DNA of 38,128 bases from Clostridia bacterium (GTDB taxonomy: Bacteria; Bacillota; Clostridia; Oscillospirales; CAG-272). The notes below the pieces were generated by a model. The model made no database searches. It saw only the letters and a program-made list of their open reading frames with translations, and had not been told where the DNA came from. Shown one piece after another: positions 14,813 through 22,464 of the stretch. How positions within the stretch are numbered: the stretch's first letter is position 1; every line of letters starts with the position of its first letter. Location: assembly GCA_017398585.1 (NCBI GenBank), contig JAFQFS010000121.1, positions 1 through 38,128 of the forward strand, given 5' to 3'. The translations under genes and the position numbers were made by a program.

Positions 14813-15298
14813 TTTCTCGGGAAAACCTTTTGGCAGAAAGGTTTTCACCGAACCCCTTTCAAAAAACTTTAATATGGGTGAATGGGATGGAGTTCGTGCG
14901 GTCTGCACAGTACCTTATCAAGCCATCTGTCTGAAAAGGTTTTGGAAGTGGGGACGAGACTTCGTGAGGCAATGCTGTCAACTTAAGAAGAAACGAGGTT
15001 ATCCAAATGCCTTCCTTGGAAGACCGGAACGGTCTTCAGAGGAAGGGGGACCACGAAGTGCCGGAAGGAGAATGCGGCACAATCGTTTTGAGTCGCTATA
15101 TTTTGTAATCAAAGCAGAAACTACAGCCGCATGCCTTCGGCAGAAAGCTGAAATCCATCGTGACGCGGTCTCCCTCAGTCACTCCGTGACAGCTCCCTCC
15201 CGGAGGGAGCCTCATTAAGTTTCTCTTAAGTTGACACCATTGACTTCGTGAGGAAGTCTCAGGGGAGAACCTTTTCCTTAAAAAGGTTCTCCCCGATA
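14813..15298. repeat. P element (copy P6) interrupted by a T element
   Basis: The left half is an imperfect CGGGAAAACC...GGTTTTCACCG palindrome with AACCCCTTTCAAAAAACTTT and a GTCTGCACAG inner arm. The right half begins GAAAAGGTTTTGGAAGTGGGG and ends in the palindrome GGGGAGAACCTTTT (15262-15275 with 15281-15294). The hairpin of the right half is split at 14969/15243 by the T element. It lies between trmN6 and rsmI. Confidence 0.8.
14970..15242 (+). mobile_element. T element copy T2 (MITE-like) with direct-repeat flanks
   Basis: The ends are CAATGCTGTCAACTTAAG (14970-14987) and its inverted match ending in CTTAAGTTGACACCATTG (15225-15242), 17 of 18 bases paired. The 11-bp direct repeat ACTTCGTGAGG lies immediately outside both ends (14959-14969 and 15243-15253). 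Inside are hairpins GAAGACCG/CGGTCTTC, TGCCTTCGGCA and CTCCCTCCCGGAGGGAG. No transposase is encoded, so mobility would be in trans. Confidence 0.8.
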
Positions 15299-15305
15299 AC
15301 CTCAT

Positions 15306-16061
15306 TTAAAACAGATGTTCCAGGGAGAAGCCGTCGTAGACCTGCTGCATATCGTCCGTGTACGTCTGCGCGGCTTTGTCGGCGTAGATGATTAGCGGAC
15401 GCGCGAAAACCATGCCGGAGGAGCCGCCTTTTTTCGCTTCGGTCAGCACGAGACAGGGCTTGTCCGACGCGGACGGGTAGACGAAAACGGCGCGTTTGGG
15501 TTCGAGACCGTTCCCGCGCATGGCGCAGAGGAGATCGGCGAACCGGTCAGGACGGTAAACGACGGAGAACGATCCGCCCCAGCGGAGAAGACGCTTCGCG
15601 GCAGCGCAGAAATCGGCGATGGTGCCGTTTTCCTCGCGGCGCGCGATGTTCATTTCGGGCGCGGCGTTGGTACGTCCGCTGTCCGCTTTCATGTAGGGGG
15701 GATTCGAGAGGACGGCGTGGACTTCGCCGCCGAAGGTGTTCTGGGTAAGGTCACGCACATCGGAACAGAGGGACGTGACGCGGTCTTCGAGGTGATTGAG
15801 GGAGGCGTTGCGTGCGATGAGGTCGGCGAAATAGGGCTGCAGCTCAACGGCGTGGATGTGAGCGAAGCGCTCACGGGAAGCCGCGAGCAGGGAAACGACG
15901 CCGGTTCCTCCGCCGAGTTCGACGCAGACCCCGCGCGGAGCGGGACGGGAAAAGGCGGCGAGGAGGTAACTGTCGGTGCCGAAGGTGAGCCCGGTTTTCG
16001 ACTGAATGAGGGAAAGGGACTCGTTGATTTCGTCGAGGCGTTCGGTATCGGGATTGTACAT
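15306..16061 (-). CDS. tRNA1(Val) adenine-N6 methyltransferase-like protein (TrmN6/YabB family)
   Basis: The protein has 251 aa. It is a Rossmann-fold SAM methyltransferase with glycine motif VELGGGTGVVSLLAA (residues 47-61), the acidic loop AVELQPY and the amino-methyltransferase motif NPPY (120-123). The beginning (QSKTGLTFGTDSYLLAAF) is typical of the TrmN6/YabB family, which methylates A37 of tRNA-Val in E. coli; the substrate in Firmicutes is inferred. AAAGGA precedes the ATG. It sits between the ferredoxin and rsmI on the same strand. The 107-bp gap to the ferredoxin holds only a CGAAGGGG/CCCCTTCG hairpin near 16100-16127. Confidence 0.88.
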   Translation of the reverse strand: MYNPDTERLDEINESLSLIQSKTGLTFGTDSYLLAAFSRPAPRGVCVELGGGTGVVSLLAASRERFAHIHAVELQPYFADLIARNASLNHLEDRVTSLCSDVRDLTQNTFGGEVHAVLSNPPYMKADSGRTNAAPEMNIARREENGTIADFCAAAKRLLRWGGSFSVVYRPDRFADLLCAMRGNGLEPKRAVFVYPSASDKPCLVLTEAKKGGSSGMVFARPLIIYADKAAQTYTDDMQQVYDGFSLEHLF

Positions 16062-16168
16062 GGTACGTCCTTTATGGAGGAATTTTGCCGGAATACAAAC
16101 CGAAGGGGAGACGCGAGTCCCCCCTTCGATCCGATGCAGTGGTTATTTACCGACTCCAGGTCTGAGAA

Positions 16169-16342
16169 TTATTCTTCAGGCTGGGGAGCTTCAACAGGAC
16201 ATACGCCTGCGCAAGCACCACAATCAAGACATTCGTCAGCGTTGATAACGTACTTGCCGTCCTTTTCGGTAATTGCTTCTACAGGACATTCGGAAGCACA
16301 TGCGCCGCAGCCGATGCAATCGTCATTAATCTTGTATGCCAT
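16169..16342 (-). CDS. 2[4Fe-4S] ferredoxin
   Basis: The protein has 57 aa, a typical clostridial ferredoxin with two CX2CX2CX3CP clusters: CIGCGACASECPVEA and CLDCGACAGVCPVEA. It is a low-potential cytoplasmic electron carrier. The ATG at 16342 is chosen over an in-frame GTG at 16351 because GGAGG lies 8 bases before it, whereas the GTG falls inside the SD spacing. It lies between ricT and trmN6, where it could serve Fe-S proteins or radical SAM enzymes; RicT-type complexes themselves bind Fe-S clusters. That link is inference. Confidence 0.95.
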   Translation of the reverse strand: MAYKINDDCIGCGACASECPVEAITEKDGKYVINADECLDCGACAGVCPVEAPQPEE

Positions 16343-16468
16343 TGTGTACACCTCCGTGTTAAGATTAACCTTATTCTATCACAACTTCCGCGTAAATGAA
16401 ATAGGTTTTGCAAAAATATTTTTGAAAAAGTGAAAATTTTTAAGGAGTTTCGGGGAAAATTTTCTATT

Positions 16469-16911
16469 GTCCTCTCTGCGCGGACGGCGATCTGTTGATT
16501 GTCTGCGAGTGCAGACTAGACTTTGTCCGGCGCGGACGGCGCACAAGTGGGCGCGTCGTCGCCCTCTTGTGAATCTCCGCGACCAGCGGTGGGGATCCTT
16601 CCCCTCCTCTGGACTCTTCCCCTCGGATGATGCGCTAACCGCGAGGGGCTAAGGATTTTGTCCGGCTTCACGCCGAAAGTATAAATCTGTTCCGCGGTTA
16701 GCCTATATCTGCGCAACCCTTACACCGGCAGGTGTGTGTCGGGGGGGTTCTCAACTATTCAGCTTCAAGAACGAGAGGTGTCCAGAGGATACTTCCTCTG
16801 GTCGGGGTGATTCACAAGAGGGCGACGACTCGCCCTCTTGTGCGCCGTCCGCGCAGGACAAAGTCAAGTCTGCACTCGCAGACATTCAACAGATCGCCGT
16901 CCGCGCAGGAC
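16469..16911. repeat. S element copy B
   Basis: It carries an extra outer layer: GTCC...GCGCGGACGGCGATCTGTTGA at the left and the inverted match ending in GTCCGCGCAGGAC (16899-16911) at the right. Inside come GTCTGCGAGTGCAGAC (16501-16516) against GTCTGCACTCGCAGAC (16868-16883), the ACAAG...CTTGTG stems, CCAGAGGA stems, and the core GCTAACCGCG (16634-16643) with CGCGGTTAGC (16693-16702) followed by CTATATCTGCGCAACCC. The left CCAG stem is partly decayed. It lies between ricT and the ferredoxin. Confidence 0.8.
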
Positions 16912-16928
16912 GACAAACCGTCAGTTCG

Positions 16929-17774
16929 TCAGTTTCCGGAATCCTTCTTTCCGTGCTTGAGCACGGTGACGGTATCGCGGTGGAAGGGCTTGATGCTGTC
17001 GCCGATCTTCACCTTGATGTAGCCGGTGAGGGGGCTGATCTCGGTGACGGTGCCGACGCCTTCGGCGGTCTTGACGGTGGAGTCGACCGGGGGCGTGCGG
17101 GCGATTTCCTCTTCGTAGGTCTCGTGTTCGTAGCGGAGGCAGCACATGAGACGGCCGCAGGTGCCGGAAATTTTTGAGGAATTGAGGGAGAGATTCTGTT
17201 CCTTTGCCATTTTGATGGAGACCTGCACGAAGTCGGAGAGGAAGCTGGAGCAGCAGAAGGGGCGTCCGCAGACGCCGAGACCGCCGAGCATCTTCGCTTC
17301 GTCGCGGATGCCGATCTGGCGGAGTTCGATTCTGGTGCGGAACACAGCGGCGAGGTCCTTGACGAGGTCGCGGAAGTCGACGCGGTTCTCGGACGCGAAG
17401 TAGAACAGCAGCTTGCTGTTGTCAAAGGTATATTCCGCTTCCACGAGCTTCATGTCAAGCTTATGTTCGGCGGTCTTTTTGTTCCAGATCTCAAAGGTCG
17501 CGGCTTCGAGCTTCTTGTTTTCCTCGTAATGCGCGCGGTCTTCCTCCGTCGCGATGCGGATGACCGGTCTCAGCGGCGGTACAATCTTCGTGGACGGAAC
17601 ATAATTGTTTCCGTTTGCGACAAATCCGAACTCGATCCCGCGCGCGGTTTCAACAATCACGCAGTCGTTCGTCTTTACGGTGATTCCGTTCGGGGCGAAA
17701 TAATAGACCTTTCCGGCGTCGCGGAACCGCACGCCGACAATTTCGGTCATGTCTGTGGTGGGGGTATTATTCAT
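16929..17774 (-). CDS. ricT: RicT/YaaT (PSP1-domain) protein
   Basis: The protein has 281 aa of the PSP1 family. Cysteines GVCGRPFCC (Cys169, 174, 175) and GTCGRLMCC (Cys206, 211, 212) match the conserved pattern that, in Bacillus RicT, ligates Fe-S clusters within the RicA-RicF-RicT complex. That complex binds RNase Y and affects mRNA maturation, sporulation and competence. GGAG lies 10 bases before the ATG. As in Bacillus, holB is directly upstream. RicA and RicF homologues are not in the window. The C-terminal part (from about 230) is a small basic beta-rich tail. Confidence 0.92.
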   Translation of the reverse strand: MNNTPTTDMTEIVGVRFRDAGKVYYFAPNGITVKTNDCVIVETARGIEFGFVANGNNYVPSTKIVPPLRPVIRIATEEDRAHYEENKKLEAATFEIWNKKTAEHKLDMKLVEAEYTFDNSKLLFYFASENRVDFRDLVKDLAAVFRTRIELRQIGIRDEAKMLGGLGVCGRPFCCSSFLSDFVQVSIKMAKEQNLSLNSSKISGTCGRLMCCLRYEHETYEEEIARTPPVDSTVKTAEGVGTVTEISPLTGYIKVKIGDSIKPFHRDTVTVLKHGKKDSGN

Positions 17775-17819
17775 TCTATCTTATCTCCGTTTTATTGTAT
17801 GTGAGTTCATGTCGTTAGT

Positions 17820-18061
17820 GGAAGGGGAGACGGTCGCTTTCTTGAAAGAAAGCTCCGCAAAGAACTTTTCATCTGTGCAGCCATTTGGTGCAGTTGATAT
17901 GATATAGAGGGGAAAAAAAGGAATTTTCGGTGGAGTACGGCTGAAATCGTTCGGGCGGGAGCCAGGCCGAGCGGGCAGTTTCTGACGACCCGTAACAGTC
18001 CAAAGAGGTTTGGAGGGTTCTCAGGGAACCTTTCCTCCGAAAAGGTTCCCTGAGCGGGGGG
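17820..18061. repeat. L element copy L3 (internally deleted P/L repeat)
   Basis: The left arm is GGGGAGACGGTCGC with CTTTC-TTGAAAG and CTCCGCAAAGAAC. The right arm is CCAAAGAGGTTTGGAGGG and then GGGAACCTTTCC...GGTTCCCT. Between them are only the start of the L core (GGTGGAGTACGGCTGAAATCG) and a short tail. Compared with 22600-23298 and 29195-29866 about 400 nt of core are missing. It fills the gap between holB and ricT. Confidence 0.75.
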
Positions 18062-18083
18062 GAGGGGGCAGAGCCCCTGCAAT

Positions 18084-19085
18084 TCATCCCCCGCACACAA
18101 GCGCCGTCAGCACGGTCACCTGCGCACCGTTCGCGGCGATGTCGTTTTCCGCACGCACCACGGCTTCGGAAAGCTCGAGAAGGCGGCGGATGGAAACGCG
18201 GCGGGCGTAGGAGGGGAGTTCGGTGAAGAAGAGGAGTTCGCCGTCCTTTTTGGAGGCGAGGAGATCGCGGAGGGCGAAGCGGACGAGGGTCAGGAGGGTG
18301 CGGGTTTTCTCGCGGTCTTTCGGGAGGGACGTGTTGATGAAGACGAGGGCGTCGGTCTTTTTTCCGTTCAGGAGGAGATCGACGAATTCCTCCGCTGTTT
18401 TATAGAGGGCGAGTTCGGTGTCACCGCTTTTCAGAAGATTCAGCGCCGAACCGAGGGAACCGCCGCAGAGATGGGCGGATGCCGGAATGCGTTCCCGCTG
18501 TGCGGGCGTCAAATTCGGCTGCGCGGCGAGAAATTCCGTCACAAAAGCAGACGGGAACAGCTCCGTTTTGATTGTCGGGGCGCGGCTGCGGACCGTTTCG
18601 AGAAGCGCCGACGCGTCTTCCGTCAGGAGAAGAAACATGACGTACGGCGGCGGCTCCTCAAGAGAGAGCAGAAGCGCGTTCTGTGCCTGCACCGTCATGC
18701 GGTGCGCGTTTTCAATGATATAGATTTTTTTGTCGCCGTCATTCGGCGCGACGTACAGCGTCTGACGGATCTGACGGATCGCCTCAACGCCGATCGTCGC
18801 GTGATCCCCGTTCGATACCGTCATCACGTCCACGGAAATGCCCCCCGCAATCTTGCGGCAGACCGGACATTTCCCGCACGGCAGCGGATGGGACGCGTCA
18901 TCCCGGTGTTCACACAGCACCGCCTGCGCGATCAGAAGCGCGGCCGTGCGCTTGCCCGAGCCGGACGGCCCGTCGAGGATGTACGCGTGCGCACTCTTTC
19001 CCGAGGCAAAGTCCGAGGACAGCGTGTTTTTCAGTTTTTCGTTCCCGAGAAGGGACGGGAAAATTTTCCTTGTCTGCACGGTCAT
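18084..19085 (-). CDS. holB: DNA polymerase III delta' subunit
   Basis: The protein has 333 aa and is a clamp-loader ATPase-like subunit of the replisome. The P-loop GPSGSGKRT is at 39-47, and the zinc module has Cys58, Cys70, Cys73 and Cys76 (CGKCPVC). The sensor region reads IENAHRMTVQAQNALLLSLEEPPP, and the usual SRC motif appears as SRAPT. A TauN-like C-terminus follows. GGAGG stands before the ATG. It is the first gene of the minus-strand housekeeping train, with its own promoter; tmk and other genes often upstream of holB are absent. Confidence 0.92.
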   Translation of the reverse strand: MTVQTRKIFPSLLGNEKLKNTLSSDFASGKSAHAYILDGPSGSGKRTAALLIAQAVLCEHRDDASHPLPCGKCPVCRKIAGGISVDVMTVSNGDHATIGVEAIRQIRQTLYVAPNDGDKKIYIIENAHRMTVQAQNALLLSLEEPPPYVMFLLLTEDASALLETVRSRAPTIKTELFPSAFVTEFLAAQPNLTPAQRERIPASAHLCGGSLGSALNLLKSGDTELALYKTAEEFVDLLLNGKKTDALVFINTSLPKDREKTRTLLTLVRFALRDLLASKKDGELLFFTELPSYARRVSIRRLLELSEAVVRAENDIAANGAQVTVLTALVCGG

Positions 19086-19120
19086 GACTTCCTCCGGAAT
19101 TTATCAAAAAATCATTATCT

Positions 19121-19150
19121 ATTATAGCATAAATCATAGCCGTTTGTCAA
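19121..19150 (-). promoter_or_regulatory. Sigma-A promoter for holB
   Basis: On the minus strand TTGACA (19145-19150), an 18-bp spacer and TATAAT (19121-19126) form a consensus promoter about 36 bp upstream of the ATG. Confidence 0.75.
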
Positions 19151-19186
19151 ATCTTATAGGAAGAAAACCACGGAAATCAATTTTAC

Positions 19187-19345
19187 TCGGGACCCCATCC
19201 AAAAACCTTTAAGCGGATAAAAATGATAAACCGTACAGGTATTATTATGGATATGCACCGTACTCTGCATATTTATTGGTTTGAAAGTTTTTGAAATGGG
19301 GGTGTGGGGGAAAAAATTTTTTAAAAAAGTTTTTACCCCACGAAA
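19187..19345. repeat. P element, degenerate (copy P8)
   Basis: The left side keeps only GGGACCCCATCCAAAAACC. The right side has GAAAGTTTTTGAAATGGGGG and an imperfect palindrome GTGGGGGAAAAAATTTTTT against GTTTTTACCCCAC. An inner TATGCACCGTACTCTGCATA stem replaces the usual GTGCAGATT arms. It lies between the divergent holB and the YpeB-like gene. A small AAAACGCC/GGCGTTTT hairpin follows at 19368-19387. Confidence 0.65.
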
Positions 19346-19402
19346 ACTGATTTCCGCGGAAGAAAACAAAACGCCGGACGGCGTTTTACAGGAGAAATTT
19401 TC

Positions 19403-20248
19403 ATGAAAACCTTTCTTACCCGCTACGGAACTGCCGTTTTTGTCACGGCAGCGGTGATGTTCCTCACCGTATGCTCCCTTTCTGCGTACATTTACCTTGA
19501 TTTCCGCGCCGACGATGCTGCCGCAGACGCACAGTCCTATCTCAGCGAGACTCTTTTCAAAACCAGCGTCCGCCGCCTCGGTGCCGCGCTGAACGAAGAA
19601 AACCGCATGAGTTCCTACCACTTCGCCCTGACCGCCGCCGAAAACGCCGCCTCCGCTGGATACGGCGACGACGCCTCCTTTTTCCGGAAGATTTCCGCGG
19701 GCATCGCCGACGGTGCCGAAAACCTTTCCGACATCGCCGCCGCCGTGACCTCTTACCTCGATTCCGGTGAGATCCCCGAGGGATTCTCCATCCTCTACCA
19801 CGCCGAAGCGGAAGAGGAGGACTTCATGGCAAGCGAACCCGCGTCCGTGTCGTACTTCCGGAAATGGGCGGCGGACGAATGTGCCGCATCGGTCATCGGT
19901 GCGGACGATCTCCTGCGCTTTGCGGAAAAATCCCCCGCCGGTGAGTTTGTCTATACCTGCCGCAACGCCTACGCTGTCATCGACGCGCGCTCCGGTGCAC
20001 CCGTGGAAGCCGGACTCAGCATCGTACCCGGCGAACCCCGCCTCGACGAAGCCGCCTGTGCCGGATTCGCGCAGAACTTCATCAATGAATACTTTCCGCC
20101 GGACATCGCCCGCGCCGCGCACCTCGTCTCCGCCGTCCCCGACCACGCCGCCGGCACCTACAATTTCACCTACCAAAGCGCCGGACGCGAAATCAAACTC
20201 TCCGTCAAGCGCGACACCGGCCGGATTGTGCGTCTGGTTGCGAGATAG
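19403..20248 (+). CDS. Membrane-anchored YpeB-like protein of unknown function
   Basis: The protein has 281 aa. One N-terminal membrane segment (about residues 8-30, AVFVTAAVMFLTVCSLSAYI) is followed by an outside domain rich in Ala, Asp and Glu. The C-terminal 90 residues (AYAVIDARSGAPVEAGLSIV, then a helix with FAQNFINEYFP, then YNFTYQSAGREIKLSVKRDT) resemble a PepSY-type repeat as found in YpeB, the spore protein that works with the cortex hydrolase SleB. The resemblance is by pattern only, and no sleB gene adjoins it. AGGAG precedes the ATG. It is monocistronic and convergent with the hydrolase gene downstream. Confidence 0.75.
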   Translation: MKTFLTRYGTAVFVTAAVMFLTVCSLSAYIYLDFRADDAAADAQSYLSETLFKTSVRRLGAALNEENRMSSYHFALTAAENAASAGYGDDASFFRKISAGIADGAENLSDIAAAVTSYLDSGEIPEGFSILYHAEAEEEDFMASEPASVSYFRKWAADECAASVIGADDLLRFAEKSPAGEFVYTCRNAYAVIDARSGAPVEAGLSIVPGEPRLDEAACAGFAQNFINEYFPPDIARAAHLVSAVPDHAAGTYNFTYQSAGREIKLSVKRDTGRIVRLVAR

Positions 20249-20256
20249 GGGAGACG

Positions 20257-20480
20257 CCGGGGGACACTTTTTTGAAAAAAAGTGTCCCCCGGACCCCCCA
20301 CAAAAAACTTCAATCTATATAAAAAGACAAGGAGCGTGCAGATTTGGAATACCGGAGCGGCTATCAGTTTTACAGCGGTTCCGGCAGCCTGAATCTGCAC
20401 ATACCTTGTCTTTTCTATTTGTTTGAAAGGTTTTTCGGAGGGGTTCGGGGAACCCATTTTCCTTAAAAAAGGGTTCCCCG
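20257..20480. repeat. P element, complete pair (copy P9)
   Basis: The left palindrome is CCGGGGGACACTTTTTT (20257-20273 with 20276-20292). The nested inner stem is very clear: AAAAGACAAGG (20322-20332) and GTGCAGATT (20336-20344) pair with AATCTGCAC (20392-20400) and CCTTGTCTTTT (20404-20414). The right palindrome is CGGGGAACCC/GGGTTCCCCG (20446-20455, 20471-20480). It separates two convergent genes. Confidence 0.85.
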
Positions 20481-20490
20481 AGAAAAAACA

Positions 20491-22464
20491 TTACTTATTC
20501 CAGTTCTTCATTTTTCCGTAGTATTCGAGGAGTTTGATGAAGTGGCCGCCGACGACGGTGCGGTGCTGGAAGCCGCGCTGGTTGGAGGTAACGGTGAAGT
20601 ACCAGTCGGTCATCGGGACGCGGGAGAGGGTGCAGTTGTAGTTTTCCCACAGGGGAGCGATGTATTCTTCGAAGTCGGCACGGTCTTCCGCGAGGGTTGC
20701 GGTCCAGATGAGCCAGCCGGACTTGGTATAGGTTTCGCGGTTGTCAAGCGGCATGCCGTAGTGGTTGATGTGGCGCTTGTAGGAAGCGAATTCGGTTGCG
20801 GTAACGGCCTTGTCCATGACGCCGGTGCCGAACAGCTTGTCCCAAACGATGTTGTACTTCATGGACCAGGTGCCGGGGCGGTCGAATGCGAGGCGGTAGC
20901 TGCCGTCGCCGTTCGCTGCGCGTACGGCCCAGCCGGCTGCCATCTTCTTCGCCTTTTCGAGCATGGTATTGTAGTCGTCTTCACGGCCGAGCATCTTGTA
21001 GATGATGCCGAGACCGGTGATGCCCATGACGGCCTTGAGGGACAGGTTGCAGTTGTGCGCGAGGTGACCGGCGAAGTCGTCGGTGCAGAGCTGGTTTTCC
21101 GGGTCGTCACCGTGTGCTTCGAGGTACTTGACCCATGCTTCGAGGAGATCGAGGTTGTCTTCCGCGAACTTGGTGTCGCCGGATGCCATCGCAACGGTTG
21201 CCGCCATAACGAGCATGTTGCCGCATTCTTCGACGGGCATCTGACCGTCGATGTGGTTGTTCGCGTAAACCTGACCGTGTACGAGCGGGAACTGGCCGCA
21301 GTCATGCGGAGCGAAGTCGAAGATCCAGCCGTCGGTGCGGGAGTACTTGTAGATCGGGCGCATCATGCCGCATACGAGTTCCGGATTGTAGAGCAGGAAC
21401 AGCGGGATGGACGGATAGCTTACGTCAACGGTAGCGGCGCAGCCGTTGGAGAAGCATTCCTTGGAGATGAAGAGAACGTTGCCTTCGGTGTCAACGGCAA
21501 CCTTGTGAGCCGCGATCGCCTGACGGTAGGAGAGTTCGCAGATTTCCGCGTACTTTTCGCCGCCCGCGCGGGTCGCGTCGATGAACATGCGGTCCGCGAA
21601 CGCCTGGCACTTCGCACGGACGCAGTCGTAGTCGGCGTAAGCTTCGGTGATGGCTTCGAGGATGGTCTTGCCGTCCTTGTTCCAGTAGGAGGTGAGCTGG
21701 TCGCCGAAGTATTCGATGGACTTGATGTCGTCGTACGCGAAGGTGATGAGTGCGGAATTGCAGCAGCAGGTCTTGAGTTCGGTTTCCACGCACGCGAAGG
21801 TCATTTCTTCCTTGAAGCCTTCGGGAGCGGTTTCGCCTCTGCGGAAGGGAACGAAGGGAACGTTCACGGTTTCGGTGTACGCCTTGCCGCAGCAGGACGG
21901 AACGGAGAGGTAGAAGTAACCCCAGTCGATGCGGATATCGTCGCCGGAGCAGTGCAGAACCTTCTGAGAGGTGGAGCCGATCTTCGCAGACTTGAAGGTA
22001 TCGTTTTCGATGATTTCGCAGGTGACGTCTTCGTCGCCGCGGTGATTGAGGCAGATTTCCTCGGAAACGGCGATCTTCACCTTAACGTTATGGCATGCGC
22101 CGTCGGCGGACTTCGCGTCCACCTTGAGGTAGCTGACGGGACGGCTCATGAGCGCGAGGTCGTCCATCAGAAGGGGCGTGCTGAACGTGAGGTTCAGGAT
22201 GATGCCCGCACCTTCGAAGGTATAGTAGGTCGCGAAGGTATCGCAGTCGCGCGCGGTCTGAGTGAGCGCGGGCGTATTGTCCGCACGGTTGAGCTTACCC
22301 ATGAAGCGGTAAGCGGTGCCGTCGATTTCAGCGGTGCCGACGATGGTGTTCGGCTTGCCGGTCCAGTGTACGGTCGGGGTATCGGTGAGGCGGTCAGCCG
22401 GAGACCACACGGAGAAGTACGGGTCAACGGTGATCAGCGGCACGGACGGGGGTCTGAGTCTCAT
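20491..22464 (-). CDS. GtaA-type protein (DUF4964/DUF5127/DUF4965/DUF1793), glycoside hydrolase-like
   Basis: The protein has 657 aa. The beginning RPPSVPLITVDPYFSVWSP, then HWTGKPNTIVG, marks the DUF4964 module of fungal glutaminase A relatives. A beta-rich DUF5127 part follows, then an alpha/alpha-toroid from about residue 300 (SYRQAIAAHK, FSNGCAATVDVSYPSIPLFL, DFAPHDCGQFPLVHGQ, NNHIDGQMPVEECGNML, DDFAGHLAHNCNLSLKAV). The toroid is like those of many glycoside hydrolases. There is no signal peptide, so it is likely cytoplasmic, on a small substrate that is not known. AAGGAGAA precedes the ATG. It lies downstream of an alpha-L-fucosidase on the same strand, which supports a glycan role over glutaminase. 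Confidence 0.85.
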   Translation of the reverse strand: MRLRPPSVPLITVDPYFSVWSPADRLTDTPTVHWTGKPNTIVGTAEIDGTAYRFMGKLNRADNTPALTQTARDCDTFATYYTFEGAGIILNLTFSTPLLMDDLALMSRPVSYLKVDAKSADGACHNVKVKIAVSEEICLNHRGDEDVTCEIIENDTFKSAKIGSTSQKVLHCSGDDIRIDWGYFYLSVPSCCGKAYTETVNVPFVPFRRGETAPEGFKEEMTFACVETELKTCCCNSALITFAYDDIKSIEYFGDQLTSYWNKDGKTILEAITEAYADYDCVRAKCQAFADRMFIDATRAGGEKYAEICELSYRQAIAAHKVAVDTEGNVLFISKECFSNGCAATVDVSYPSIPLFLLYNPELVCGMMRPIYKYSRTDGWIFDFAPHDCGQFPLVHGQVYANNHIDGQMPVEECGNMLVMAATVAMASGDTKFAEDNLDLLEAWVKYLEAHGDDPENQLCTDDFAGHLAHNCNLSLKAVMGITGLGIIYKMLGREDDYNTMLEKAKKMAAGWAVRAANGDGSYRLAFDRPGTWSMKYNIVWDKLFGTGVMDKAVTATEFASYKRHINHYGMPLDNRETYTKSGWLIWTATLAEDRADFEEYIAPLWENYNCTLSRVPMTDWYFTVTSNQRGFQHRTVVGGHFIKLLEYYGKMKNWNK

